A stretch of DNA of 18,569 nucleotides, taken from the NCBI GenBank assembly GCA_046155725.1, contig JBJXFT010000052.1, positions 1 through 18,569 of the forward strand. The letters are read 5' to 3'. The number at the start of each line of letters is the position of its first letter. The stretch's first letter is position 1. This document shows positions 1 to 7,220 of this stretch, piece by piece. A program made the position numbers and the translations under genes. The notes below the pieces were generated by a model. The model was not told the origin of the DNA and searched no databases. It saw only the letters and a program-made list of their open reading frames with translations. The stretch comes from M3007 sp046155725 (lineage in GTDB: Bacteria > Bacteroidota > Bacteroidia > Chitinophagales > Saprospiraceae).

Positions 1-158
1 CGAAATGTACCGAAGTAGGTGCCGGTGCGCTGCACCTCAACGACAACTTGATGCTACGCCTACAAATATTGCCGGTGCTACGCACCTGACTATCAATGGA
101 GTTATTCTGTGGGTAATCGAAGACCTCTAAGGTTTAGTAAACGTAGCTAGACTCTTAC
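1..158. repeat. Intergenic repeat region with two GGTGC-N3-GCACC mini-hairpins
   Basis: No gene is seen in this stretch downstream of the CHU_C gene. It has two small hairpins of identical stem, GGTGC-N3-GCACC, at 24-36 and 74-86. Between them, GCTAC (53-57) and TACAAATATT (61-70) match text inside the element at 14771-14963. The order (mini-hairpin, short spacer, GCTAC, ACAAATATT) is also the same as at 14882-14932. I infer a diverged or truncated copy of that element, possibly continuing left of the window. No terminal inverted repeat is visible here, so its limits are unknown. Confidence 0.6.
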
Positions 159-1856
159 TCAGCGCAGCACCGTCACGTCGCCCTCCGCACGCCAAGTTTT
201 GCGCTCGTCGTAGAGTTCGGCATCCCATTCCAATTGCCACACGTACACTCCGGCGAGCGCATCCTTTCCCCGAATTCGGCCATCCCAAGTCGCCGCCGGG
301 TCGTCCGCCGCGAATACGAGACTTCCCCAACGGTCATACACTTCGAGCCGAAAGCGCAGCCACCGGCAGGGCAGGAAAGCATGCCAGGCATCATTTTCCC
401 CGTCGTCGTTGGGAGAAAAGACATTCGGCACAAAGAGCTTGCAAACCTTGCAGGTGAAAAAACTGACCGCCACACTGTCCTCAAAAATGCAGTGTTCCGT
501 TTCGCCCCGAAGCGTGTAGACCCCCGGTGCGGTCACCTCGATGTTCGCCAGTTGGCTCCCGTCGCCCCATTCCCAAGTCAAGAGTTCGCGGGGGCGTTGG
601 ATGCGCAGCGGCTCGTCGTAGCACAGCGTGGTATCGGGGCGTAGCACGGGCGGGTTTTCCAACGAGACCGTGACGAAAGCCGTGTCGCCGAGGCATTCGC
701 TGGTAGGCGAAAGGATGTAGGCGTATTGGCCCGCCGTGTCTTTGGCCGGGTCAAAATATCCCGGCGCGATGGAGGGCATCGGCTCCCAGCGACCGCCGGG
801 GTCGGGGAACCCATGGAGCAAGTTGAAAAGATTGAACGGATTGGTGTTGGAGCACACCGTCGTGTCGCCCGCCAGGCCTGCGTTGGGTGGCGTAAAAATG
901 GGCAAATGCGCGCGTTGCCGCCCCGCTTCGCCGCAGCCAGCGTACACCCGGAACTCCACCAGCCGCACGCCTTGCAAGGGGTGCGGCGAGGCATCCAGAT
1001 ATGCAAGCAAACGGATGGCGAACAAGAAATCGGCGGGCGAGGCATTACCGAGGCTTACGAACGTGATGCGGTCAGGCCCGTAGCGTATCACGTGGAGGTT
1101 GGGGGGAAAAACATCGAGGAAAATTTCTTCAAAATCATTGGCATTCAGCAGCGTGACGGCGATGGAATCAATCGGCCCTTCGGAAGTCAGCACCGGGTCG
1201 TCGCCCACCACCATGCTGCTGGCATAGCAGGAAGTGTCGGCGCGGTAATCGCCATTGCTAAGGCCAGCGCTGTTGTCGGCATCCAGGTCGAAGCGAAAAT
1301 TGCTTTCTAAAATCACATTGTCCAGGCCGCCAAAATCCACCGCGAAGTGGTGGAATTCGCCGCGTATGCGCAGGCTGGTGATGTTGGCAAGCACGGCTTT
1401 GAACTGCTGCTGGGTGGGCACAAAACCATTGGCCGTGTTGATACGCCAGCCCGCGTCTTCGCGCAGAAAAAGGTCGTAGTGCGTCCAAGTCGGGTTGGGC
1501 AGGATGGGGTGGTCGAACACAAGGGTGAGGCCGCCGCCCTTCAGTTCCACATCGGCAAAATCGTTTGGGTTGGAGTGGTTGTCGGCAAACTGGTCGTATC
1601 GGAGGAATTTGCCGTAGGCATCGCACTTCGGGCCCCGGAATTTTGCGGGCGCGATGAAGTACCAAGTTCCGCCCGTGGAAGCATCCGTCATTCGGATGTG
1701 CCCGCCGGGGTTGCCGCCGTTGGAGACCCAGTAGGCCGCGAGGCTTTCCGGGTCGCCGTCGCAGGCCCAGCCTTCGTTTCCGAAGTCGAATGTGGATTTT
1801 TGGCCGAAGGCCGCGAGGCTGCAAAAAAAGAGGAGCAGGGTAAAAGGCAGGCGCAT
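159..1856 (-). CDS. Secreted laminin-B-like protein with gliding-motility/T9SS C-terminal domain (CHU_C)
   Basis: A 565-residue protein with an N-terminal signal peptide (MRLPFTLLLFFCSLAAFG, then Q). Residues about 20-190 resemble a laminin B (domain IV) module: an FDFGNEGW start, a WVSNGGNPGGHI-type motif, a YFIAP-KF-G segment, and a VLANITSLRIRGEF...LDNV ending. Residues about 190-465 form a cysteine-containing, beta-rich Ig/PKD-like region. The last 95 residues are a typical CHU_C domain: VPNVFSPNDDGENDAW, then VYDRWGSLVF, WDG and AGVYVWQLEW. In Bacteroidota this domain is associated with export through the type IX system and cell-surface attachment or release. The function is probably adhesion or surface binding; the ligand is unknown. 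It lies downstream of polX in the same direction, but two hairpins (1893-1958) separate them, so shared transcription is uncertain. A weak possible promoter (TTTG, then TAACCTTT) lies immediately upstream. Confidence 0.9.
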   Translation of the reverse strand: MRLPFTLLLFFCSLAAFGQKSTFDFGNEGWACDGDPESLAAYWVSNGGNPGGHIRMTDASTGGTWYFIAPAKFRGPKCDAYGKFLRYDQFADNHSNPNDFADVELKGGGLTLVFDHPILPNPTWTHYDLFLREDAGWRINTANGFVPTQQQFKAVLANITSLRIRGEFHHFAVDFGGLDNVILESNFRFDLDADNSAGLSNGDYRADTSCYASSMVVGDDPVLTSEGPIDSIAVTLLNANDFEEIFLDVFPPNLHVIRYGPDRITFVSLGNASPADFLFAIRLLAYLDASPHPLQGVRLVEFRVYAGCGEAGRQRAHLPIFTPPNAGLAGDTTVCSNTNPFNLFNLLHGFPDPGGRWEPMPSIAPGYFDPAKDTAGQYAYILSPTSECLGDTAFVTVSLENPPVLRPDTTLCYDEPLRIQRPRELLTWEWGDGSQLANIEVTAPGVYTLRGETEHCIFEDSVAVSFFTCKVCKLFVPNVFSPNDDGENDAWHAFLPCRWLRFRLEVYDRWGSLVFAADDPAATWDGRIRGKDALAGVYVWQLEWDAELYDERKTWRAEGDVTVLR

Positions 1857-1892
1857 GGAAAAGGTTATCGTTGGTTGGGTTTTGTGGAGTCA

Positions 1893-1925
1893 AACTTCCC
1901 GAAAGTCTCAAACTTTCGGGAAGTT
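1893..1925. repeat. 33-nt perfect inverted repeat (CTTCCCGAAAG core)
   Basis: Arms AACTTCCCGAAAGT (1893-1906) and ACTTTCGGGAAGTT (1912-1925) are exact reverse complements around a 5-nt loop. It can also be read as two 15-nt half-sites separated by 3 nt, with centres 18 nt apart. The inverted repeats at 2711-2743 and 9393-9425 have the same geometry with different sequence. It lies between the polX stop and the CHU_C start. It has no T-tract on either side, so it is not a classical terminator. Confidence 0.85.
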
Positions 1926-1927
1926 CT

Positions 1928-1958
1928 GGGCAAACCGCCGATTATCGTCGGTTTGCCC
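1928..1958. repeat. 31-nt near-perfect palindrome overlapping the polX stop codon
   Basis: The arms GGGCAAACCG and CGGTTTGCCC flank a centre that is itself paired apart from one C/T mismatch, giving 14 of 15 possible pairs. The polX stop codon (1942-1944, minus strand) falls at the exact centre. It probably protects or ends the polX transcript, but there is no U-tract, so a terminator role is only inferred. Confidence 0.75.
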
Positions 1959-3672
1959 TCTTCTGGATTCTTGCTTTGAGCCATTCCTCCGCTCCGAGTA
2001 CATTCAAGCACCCTGCCGCCGTCAGCCCCCCTTTCCGCGCCACCATAACCCCGAAGCGAGTGTGCAGAATGCCGTCTTTGCTGTGCGCATCTGGGTTGAT
2101 GCTGATTCGGATTCCGTGCGCCAAAGCCCTGGGAATCAGCGTCCAGTCAATGTCCAAGCGGCGCGGGTGGGCGTTGAGTTCGATGCTGACGTGGTGTTTG
2201 GCGCAAGCCTCGAACACCGCGTCCCAGTCGAGCGGATAGCCTTCGCGGCTGAGCAACAGCCGCCCTGTGGGGTGGCCGAGTATGGTGGTGTAGGGATGCT
2301 CGATGGCGCGGACGATGCGCTCGGTGGCCTTCTCGATGTTCATCCTCAGGTTGGAGTGCACGGAGGCAATGACGAAATCAAACTGCTCCAGCAGCGCGTC
2401 GTCGTAGTCCAGCGAGCCGTCGTTCAGGATATCGCTTTCGATGCCCTTGAAAATTCGGAACGGGGCGAGTTCGGCGTTCAATTTTTCAATCTCTTCCATT
2501 TGCGCCAGCACACGGTCGGGCTTGAGGCCGTTGGCGTAAAAAGCCGATTGGCTGTGGTCGGTGATGCCGATGTAAGCGTAGCCGAGCGAGCGGGTGTGCT
2601 CGCACATTTCGCGCAGCGAGTGCAGGCCGTCGCTGTAGGTGGTGTGGACGTGCAGGATGCCTTTGATGTCTTGGTCCGATACCAATTCCGGGGCATCGTG
2701 GAAGTGTTGGAGATTTGACAACTTTTTAAAAGTTGTCAAATCTGTCTCGCTCCCCTCTCCATTTGGAGAGGGGGCGGGGGTGAGGCTTTCGCGCAATTCC
2801 GGTACGACATAGGCCAATTTTGCTTTCGCAAAAACCTCCTCTTCGGTGGGCAAATTTTTGAAATCCACCCCCGTATTCTCTTTGACAAACCCTTCCAGAA
2901 ACGCTGCCGAGCCTGTGTGCTTGAACAATTTCGAGCCAAGCGCGCTCGGGAGGCATTGGTGCAAAACCACGGCAGTTCCCTGATTGCGGCGCAGCAGGAT
3001 TTTCCCGTCGTCGCGTTTTTCAACTTCAAACTCCGAACCCTCGAAAGCGGCCAAAACTTCCCCGTCGAAGGTTGTCAAAACCTCCACAGATTCCACCACC
3101 GGGCAGCGGCGGCGCACGTCGCCGACGGGTTCGGCGAAGATGCTTGGGAATTTGTTTTTCAAAAAAGCGCACACGGCTTCGGCTTCGGCCAGCGCGGTGT
3201 CGAGGAGGAGTTTGCCTCGGCTTTTGAAAAAGTAATCGAGTTTGTTTTTGAGGTCTTCTTGGGTTTTCAGGCCAAAGCCTTTGTACTCCACGAGGCGGTT
3301 TTCGTTGCAGGCGTACCAGAGTTCGCCGGGGTTTTCGATGCCCATTTCTTGCCACACCTGCCGCACTTTTTTGGGGCCGAAGCCGCCGATTTCGAGCATT
3401 TCCCGAACGCCGGGCGGCGTCTGGGCGCGGTATTTTTCGAGCGTGGCCATTTGCCCGGAGTCGAGCAGTTCGCGGATTTTCCCGGCGATGGCGGGCCCCA
3501 CGCCTTTTATGTTTTTGAGTTCGGCATCGGTCAGGACTGCCAAGGGCGCGTCGAGTTTGCGCAGCGTGAGGTAGGCGTTGGCGTAAGAGCGAATGCGGAA
3601 GGGGTCTTCCTCGTGGAGCTCCATGAGGTTGGCCAGTTCGTCGAATGCGAGGGCGATTTGTTTGTTGGTCAT
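1942..3672 (-). CDS. polX: PolX-like protein: helix-hairpin-helix / Pol beta-like region plus PHP phosphoesterase domain
   Basis: 576 residues, the usual PolX length. Residues about 1-165 carry the N-terminal 8-kDa-like and helix-hairpin-helix region (IKGVGPAIAGKIRELL, EIGGFGPKKVRQ, YKGFGLKTQEDL). Residues about 170-290 correspond to the palm and thumb. Active family members have a GS-RR...GDID-type metal site there; this protein reads VGDVRRRCPVVESVEVL, so the paired catalytic aspartates appear lost. The C-terminal PHP domain (about 335-565) keeps all its metal motifs: HVHTTYSDG, ITDHS, GIESDI, SVHS, GHPTGR, NAHPRR and NPDAH. I infer a PHP 3'-5' exonuclease or phosphoesterase with little or no polymerase activity, probably in DNA repair. 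Residues about 292-320, in the linker before PHP, are encoded by a palindromic repeat insertion. The ATG at 3672 is the only sensible start. Confidence 0.9.
   Translation of the reverse strand: MTNKQIALAFDELANLMELHEEDPFRIRSYANAYLTLRKLDAPLAVLTDAELKNIKGVGPAIAGKIRELLDSGQMATLEKYRAQTPPGVREMLEIGGFGPKKVRQVWQEMGIENPGELWYACNENRLVEYKGFGLKTQEDLKNKLDYFFKSRGKLLLDTALAEAEAVCAFLKNKFPSIFAEPVGDVRRRCPVVESVEVLTTFDGEVLAAFEGSEFEVEKRDDGKILLRRNQGTAVVLHQCLPSALGSKLFKHTGSAAFLEGFVKENTGVDFKNLPTEEEVFAKAKLAYVVPELRESLTPAPSPNGEGSETDLTTFKKLSNLQHFHDAPELVSDQDIKGILHVHTTYSDGLHSLREMCEHTRSLGYAYIGITDHSQSAFYANGLKPDRVLAQMEEIEKLNAELAPFRIFKGIESDILNDGSLDYDDALLEQFDFVIASVHSNLRMNIEKATERIVRAIEHPYTTILGHPTGRLLLSREGYPLDWDAVFEACAKHHVSIELNAHPRRLDIDWTLIPRALAHGIRISINPDAHSKDGILHTRFGVMVARKGGLTAAGCLNVLGAEEWLKARIQKRANRR
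2711..2774. repeat. Composite palindromic element inserted in frame within polX
   Basis: Two adjacent palindromes lie inside the coding sequence. The first, 2711-2743, is a perfect 33-nt palindrome with 16-nt arms (AGATTTGACAACTTTT and its complement) around one central T. The second, 2752-2773, pairs CCCCTCTCCA with TGGAGAGGGG around TT, and is followed by a G-rich run to about 2785. Together with flanking bases they encode an interdomain stretch containing LTPAPSPNGEGS and DLTTFKKLSN, which looks unlike PolX. The reading frame stays open across it. Confidence 0.85.
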
Positions 3673-3693
3673 AAATTTTTTGGCCTATTTTTG
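3661..3693 (+). promoter_or_regulatory. Promoter candidate for the Uma2-family gene
   Basis: TATTTTTG at 3686-3693 is an exact TAnnTTTG (-7) match, and TTTG at 3661-3664 lies 21 nt upstream, within the spacing usual for Bacteroidota. Transcription would begin near 3700, leaving a leader of about 10 nt before the ATG at 3711. This supports that ATG over the in-frame TTG at 3702. The -33 box lies inside the first codons of the divergent polX. Confidence 0.65.
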
Positions 3694-3710
3694 TCCAAAA
3701 TTTGAACATC

Positions 3711-4208
3711 ATGGTACTGCACGAGCCTTACGAATTTGAAGCCCTGGACTCGGTGTCCGACTACGAAATCGAACGCAACAAGCCTATGCCTTCTTTAAAT
3801 CACAGTATCATTCAACTGAACCTTGGTTCAGAATTGCGCAGCCTTTACAAAAATCTGTATCGAGTGGCTTCCGAACTCAGCCTTGACCTTGCCGATTGGC
3901 CTTCTGTGCCAGACATCTGCATTTTCCCCAAAACGCCGCTCAACCTGCGGAATGATATAATCGCCGTGACGGAGCCTCCGCTTTGCGCCATCGAAATCAT
4001 TTCTCCGAGCCAATCTGCTGATGGAATGAGCCAAAAGGTGGAAAAATATTTCCAACACGGCGTACAGTCCTGCTGGATTGTTTTCCCCGCGTTCGCCAAC
4101 ATCTATGTTTATTCCTCGCCCGACGATTACGAGATTTACCGCGCCCACGAAACCCTCCAAGATGCCGTGCTGGGCATTTCGCTTCCCTTGAAGGAGGTGT
4201 TTGAGTAA
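3711..4208 (+). CDS. Uma2-family (DUF820) PD-(D/E)XK nuclease-fold protein
   Basis: 165 residues from the ATG at 3711; an in-frame TTG at 3702 would add three. The family signature is clear: VPDICIF with D68, then PPLCAIEIISPSQS with E95, then K109/K112 in MSQKVEKYFQHGVQSCWIVFP. These are the positions of the PD-(D/E)XK metal site in Uma2 proteins, which are common in cyanobacteria and Bacteroidota and whose biological role is poorly defined. At 165 residues it is slightly short for the family: the usual N-terminal helix region is reduced to a leader with DSVSDYEIERNKPMP. It is divergent from polX with only 38 bp between start codons, and ends before a strong terminator, so it is probably monocistronic. 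By eye its base composition is somewhat more AT-rich than its neighbours, which may mean later acquisition. Confidence 0.85.
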   Translation: MVLHEPYEFEALDSVSDYEIERNKPMPSLNHSIIQLNLGSELRSLYKNLYRVASELSLDLADWPSVPDICIFPKTPLNLRNDIIAVTEPPLCAIEIISPSQSADGMSQKVEKYFQHGVQSCWIVFPAFANIYVYSSPDDYEIYRAHETLQDAVLGISLPLKEVFE

Positions 4209-4242
4209 ATGGGGGTTTGTTGAGTTGGGGATTCGGTTATTT

Positions 4243-4286
4243 GAGCGCGGAGGTACGGCTTGAGGTCGTACCTCCGCTCGTTTTTT
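4243..4286. terminator. Bidirectional intrinsic terminator between the Uma2 and M20 genes
   Basis: CGGAGGTACG and CGTACCTCCG form a perfect 10-bp stem around a 9-nt loop, extended by GAG/CTC across a 2-nt bulge. TTTTTT follows at 4281-4286. The hairpin lies 34 bp after the Uma2 stop and just below the end of the convergent M20 gene, so it can serve both. Confidence 0.85.
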
Positions 4287-4294
4287 AATCCGCC

Positions 4295-5590
4295 CTACTT
4301 CTTGGCAAAATAATCCAACACAAGATAGCAGAAACTTTTCACCCCCAATTTCATCCCGCTTTCGTCAATGTAAAAATCGGGCGTGTGGTGCGAGGGGGCA
4401 GTTTTTTCATTGCCGCCCTTGGGCATCCCGCCAAGGAAGAAATAGAAGCAGGGGATTTTTTGGGCAAAAAAGCCAAAGTCTTCTGCCCCCGTGCGGGGCT
4501 TTTGTTCCGACACATTGGCCGCTCCGGCGGCTTCTTGCAAGGAGGGCAAAGCCCAGGCCGTGAGGGCGGGGTTGTTGTAGGTGACGGGGGTTTTGTTGTC
4601 AATGCGCACCTCGGCGTTCGCGCCCGCGCTCTCGGCGATTTTGGTGGCGGTGCGTTTTATCCTTTCGTGGATTTGGCGCTGCATGGCTGTGTCGAGCGTG
4701 CGGATAGTCCCCACCATTTCGGCCAGTTCGGGGATGATGTTGGCGCGTACGCCGCTCTCGATTTTGCCCACCGTAATCACGGCTGGGAATTCGGTGAGGT
4801 CTACTTGGCGGCTCACGATGGTCTGCAATCCCTGGATGATTTCGGCGCTGACCACAATGGGGTCAATGCCTGCCCAAGGGGCCGAGCCATGCGCCTGTTT
4901 GCCGTGTACGGTGATGTAAAACCAATCCGAAGCAGCCATCGCACCGCCTGCGCGGTACCTGATTTTGCCAGCCTCGGTGCTCGAACTGATGTGCAGGCCA
5001 AACATAACTTCCATTTTCGTGTCGGTGAGCAGGCCTTCTTTTATCATCAGCGGCGCGCCACCTTCTTCGTCGCCGGGAGGGCCTTCTTCGGCGGGCTGGA
5101 ACACGAACACGACCGTGCCGGCAAGTTCGGCCCGCATCTTGGAAAGGATTTCGGCCACGCCCATCATGATGGCTACGTGCGCGTCGTGGCCGCAAGCGTG
5201 CATCACGCCGACTTGCTCGCCGTTGTACTCGGCTTGGACGGTGGATTTGAAGGGCAAATCCACGCGCTCTGACACGGGCAGCGCGTCCATGTCGGCGCGA
5301 AGGCCAATGACGGGGCCAGGTTTCCCGCCCTTCAAAATGCCCACGACCCCAGTTTTGGCAATGCCGGTGCGGACTTCCATGCCGAGCGAGCGGAGGTGAG
5401 CGGCCACTTTCTCGGCGGTCTTAAACTCGCGGTTGGAGAGCTCGGGGTGTTGGTGGAAATCGCGCCGCCAAGCCACGACTTTGGGTTCGACTGCATCGGT
5501 CATTTCGTCCACCTGATGTTTCAGCGCAGGTTGGGCAAAAAGCGGGGCGAAGAAAAAGAGGCCCAGGAAGAGTAGGGAAAGTTGTTTCAT
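4295..5590 (-). CDS. Exported M20-family amidohydrolase (N-acyl-amino-acid/hippurate hydrolase type)
   Basis: 431 residues from the ATG at 5590. A further in-frame ATG ten codons upstream is rejected because it overlaps the -7 promoter box at 5608-5615, and because starting at MKQLSLLFLGLFFFAPLFA gives a clean signal peptide. The M20D metallopeptidase motifs are present: RADMDALPV, HACGHDAH (H131, C133, H135, H138), FVFQPAEEG (E168/E169), GLHISS (H200) and a C-terminal SHHTPDFYIDE. The family hydrolyses N-acyl amino acids or related amides with two bound metal ions. Here the product is expected to act in the periplasm or be exported, unlike the cytosolic relative at 11065-12252. It is divergent from pyrH and ends at the terminator at 4243-4286. 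The substrate cannot be read from the sequence. Confidence 0.9.
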   Translation of the reverse strand: MKQLSLLFLGLFFFAPLFAQPALKHQVDEMTDAVEPKVVAWRRDFHQHPELSNREFKTAEKVAAHLRSLGMEVRTGIAKTGVVGILKGGKPGPVIGLRADMDALPVSERVDLPFKSTVQAEYNGEQVGVMHACGHDAHVAIMMGVAEILSKMRAELAGTVVFVFQPAEEGPPGDEEGGAPLMIKEGLLTDTKMEVMFGLHISSSTEAGKIRYRAGGAMAASDWFYITVHGKQAHGSAPWAGIDPIVVSAEIIQGLQTIVSRQVDLTEFPAVITVGKIESGVRANIIPELAEMVGTIRTLDTAMQRQIHERIKRTATKIAESAGANAEVRIDNKTPVTYNNPALTAWALPSLQEAAGAANVSEQKPRTGAEDFGFFAQKIPCFYFFLGGMPKGGNEKTAPSHHTPDFYIDESGMKLGVKSFCYLVLDYFAKK

Positions 5591-5607
5591 GCCAAGTTTG
5601 TTTGGCG

Positions 5608-5615
5608 CGAAAGTA
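5608..5615 (-). promoter_or_regulatory. Promoter -7 candidate for the exported M20 gene
   Basis: TACTTTCG on the minus strand differs from TAnnTTTG at one position and lies 17 nt upstream of the ATG at 5590. No good -33 TTTG is seen at normal spacing. Its position inside a possible longer reading frame is the main reason for choosing the downstream start. Confidence 0.45.
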
Positions 5616-5765
5616 CCCACACTGGGCTTTGTGCGCAGCCTTCGGCAGGCAAAAAGTCCAAAACGTTTTTGACCTTTGCCGCTTCACCCGCCATAGCGCC
5701 TCGCCGCCGCCGTCAAAGGCTAAGGCGAGTAAAAGCGCGACGGAGGGCCAATTTTAAACTACTCT

Positions 5766-6482
5766 ATGAGCGCACTCAAATACCGCCGCATTCTTCTAAA
5801 ACTTTCTGGCGAGAGCCTGATGGGTCAGCAAAAATTCGGCATCACGGCAGAAATGCTGCAGCACTATGCTTTGCAGATCAAACAATTGCGCGACATGGGG
5901 GTAGAGGTGGCGGTCGTCATCGGGGGGGGGAATATTTTCCGAGGAATCCAATCTGACGGCACGGGCATCGAAAGCGTGACGGGCGATTACATGGGGATGC
6001 TCGCCACGGTCATCAACGGCCTCGCGCTCCAAAGCGCCCTCGAAAGCATCGGGGTGCAGACGCGGGTGATGACCGCCCTGAGGATGGAAAGCGTGGCCGA
6101 ACCCTACATCCGCCGCCGCGCCATCCGCCATTTGGAAAAAGGCCGAGTGGTCATTTGCGCTGCCGGAACTGGCAACCCTTTCTTCACCACGGACTCCGCC
6201 GCCGCGCTCCGCGCCAACGAAATCGGTGCCCACGCCATCCTCAAAGGCACACGGGTGGACGGCATCTACACCGCCGACCCTGAGAAGGATCCGATGGCCG
6301 TCAAGTTCGACCACCTCACTTTTGCCAAAGTCATCAGCCTCGGCCTCGAAGTGATGGACATGACGGCCTTCACGCTTTGCCAGGAAAACAATATGCCCAT
6401 CATTGTTTTCGACATCAACGCGCCCGGCAACCTGCCCGACATTGTGCTCGGCAAAGCCGTGGGGACGCTGGTGCAGGGTTGA
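5766..6482 (+). CDS. pyrH: UMP kinase
   Basis: 238 residues, the canonical length. PyrH converts UMP to UDP with ATP in pyrimidine nucleotide synthesis, as a cytosolic hexamer of the amino acid kinase fold. Motifs in order are LLKLSGESLMG (phosphate-binding loop), VVIGGGNIFRG, DYMGMLATVINGLALQ, GRVVICAAGTGNPFFTTDSAAALRA, KGTRVDGIYTADP, and the C-terminal PIIVFDINAPGNLPDIVLGKAVGTLV. All are intact. It begins an apparent three-gene operon; the next start is 20 bp beyond its stop. About 175 bp separate it from the divergent M20 gene. The best upstream box there, GACCTTTG at 5671-5678, is one base off the -7 consensus, so its promoter is uncertain. Confidence 0.97.
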   Translation: MSALKYRRILLKLSGESLMGQQKFGITAEMLQHYALQIKQLRDMGVEVAVVIGGGNIFRGIQSDGTGIESVTGDYMGMLATVINGLALQSALESIGVQTRVMTALRMESVAEPYIRRRAIRHLEKGRVVICAAGTGNPFFTTDSAAALRANEIGAHAILKGTRVDGIYTADPEKDPMAVKFDHLTFAKVISLGLEVMDMTAFTLCQENNMPIIVFDINAPGNLPDIVLGKAVGTLVQG

Positions 6483-6502
6483 TTTTTGAAACGGCTGTAA
6501 AA

Positions 6503-7147
6503 ATGACAGATTCCTACCGCAGCATCGCTGCCGCCAGCACGGGCGAATTCAAGGACCGGGGCAGCAAATTCATCGCTTACGCATGGCCGGTGCGCACCGA
6601 GGCGGAAGCGCTGGGGAATCTGGAAAATCTCCGAAAAGAACATTTCAAAGCCCGACACCACTGTTTTGCCTGGAGGCTTGAGCCGGATGGCAGCAGGTTC
6701 AGGGCCAACGACGACGGCGAGCCGAGCGGCACGGCCGGGCGGCCTATTTTGGGTCAAATTGATGCGCTTTCGCTGACTTATGTGGCGGTGGCGGTGGTGC
6801 GCTATTTTGGCGGCACCTTGCTCGGCACCTCCGGCCTCATCAACGCCTACCGCGCTGCCGCTGCCGAAGCCCTGCGCAATGCGGTGGTGGTGGAATGTCT
6901 CGTGAAAGATTTTTTCCTGTTGGATTTCGACTACGCGCTCTTGCCCGATGTGATGAACGCGGTGAAAAAACTCGAACTCGAAATCCTCCGCCAAACCTTC
7001 GAGGAGCGCGGCCAAATTGAAATCGGCATCCGACAGAGCGAGGCGGCGGCTACGCTGCTGCGCTTCCGCGCCTTGCTCTGGAAAGTCAGCGAAGAAGAAG
7101 CGGAGGGCGTGGGTTGGCCTTCGGGTCTGGTGCTTAGCACACCTTGA
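6503..7147 (+). CDS. YigZ / IMPACT-family protein (UPF0029 with DUF1949)
   Basis: 214 residues from the ATG at 6503 (MTDSYRSIAAASTGEFKDRG), which matches the usual family start. An open frame extends upstream into pyrH but has no family similarity. The N-terminal UPF0029 domain (about 10-120) shows ARHHCFAWRL, then NDDGEPSGTAGRPIL, and VVRYFGGTLLGTSGLINAYRAAAAEAL. The C-terminal part (about 135-205) matches the DUF1949 ferredoxin-like domain. In eukaryotes the IMPACT relatives bind GCN1 in translational control; the bacterial role is not settled. It lies 20 bp after pyrH and is very probably co-transcribed with it. Confidence 0.9.
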   Translation: MTDSYRSIAAASTGEFKDRGSKFIAYAWPVRTEAEALGNLENLRKEHFKARHHCFAWRLEPDGSRFRANDDGEPSGTAGRPILGQIDALSLTYVAVAVVRYFGGTLLGTSGLINAYRAAAAEALRNAVVVECLVKDFFLLDFDYALLPDVMNAVKKLELEILRQTFEERGQIEIGIRQSEAAATLLRFRALLWKVSEEEAEGVGWPSGLVLSTP

Positions 7148-7174
7148 CGTTGCGTTTCAAACACGAAGGAACTC

Positions 7175-7220
7175 CTCCCAAACCCCATCAAACCTCCCAA
7201 ACTTCCCAAACCTTCAAAGG
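7175..7220. repeat. 9-bp-period imperfect tandem repeat in the leader of the MoeB-like gene
   Basis: The units run CTCCCAAAC, a 10-nt variant CCCATCAAAC, CTCCCAAAC, TTCCCAAAC and CTTCAAAGG, ending exactly at the proposed TTG start. The array fills most of the 73-bp gap between the yigZ-family stop and this start. It has no hairpin partner. Similar 9-bp periodicity occurs at 8362-8438, 10963-11043 and 14824-14859. Confidence 0.7.

Noticed and set aside
2917..3705. Long open frame opposite polX (262 codons, plus strand)
   Set aside because: It is an antisense shadow of a clearly conserved gene; the translation is F/G/H/V-rich without domains.
3702..3710. TTG start for the Uma2-family gene
   Set aside because: It lies at the predicted transcription start region and adds only three residues; the ATG at 3711 is preferred.
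5700..5730. CTCGCC/GGCGAG hairpin upstream of pyrH as a regulatory leader
   Set aside because: It has only a 6-bp stem with an 18-nt loop in GC-rich DNA, and no match to a known riboswitch or attenuator was recognised.
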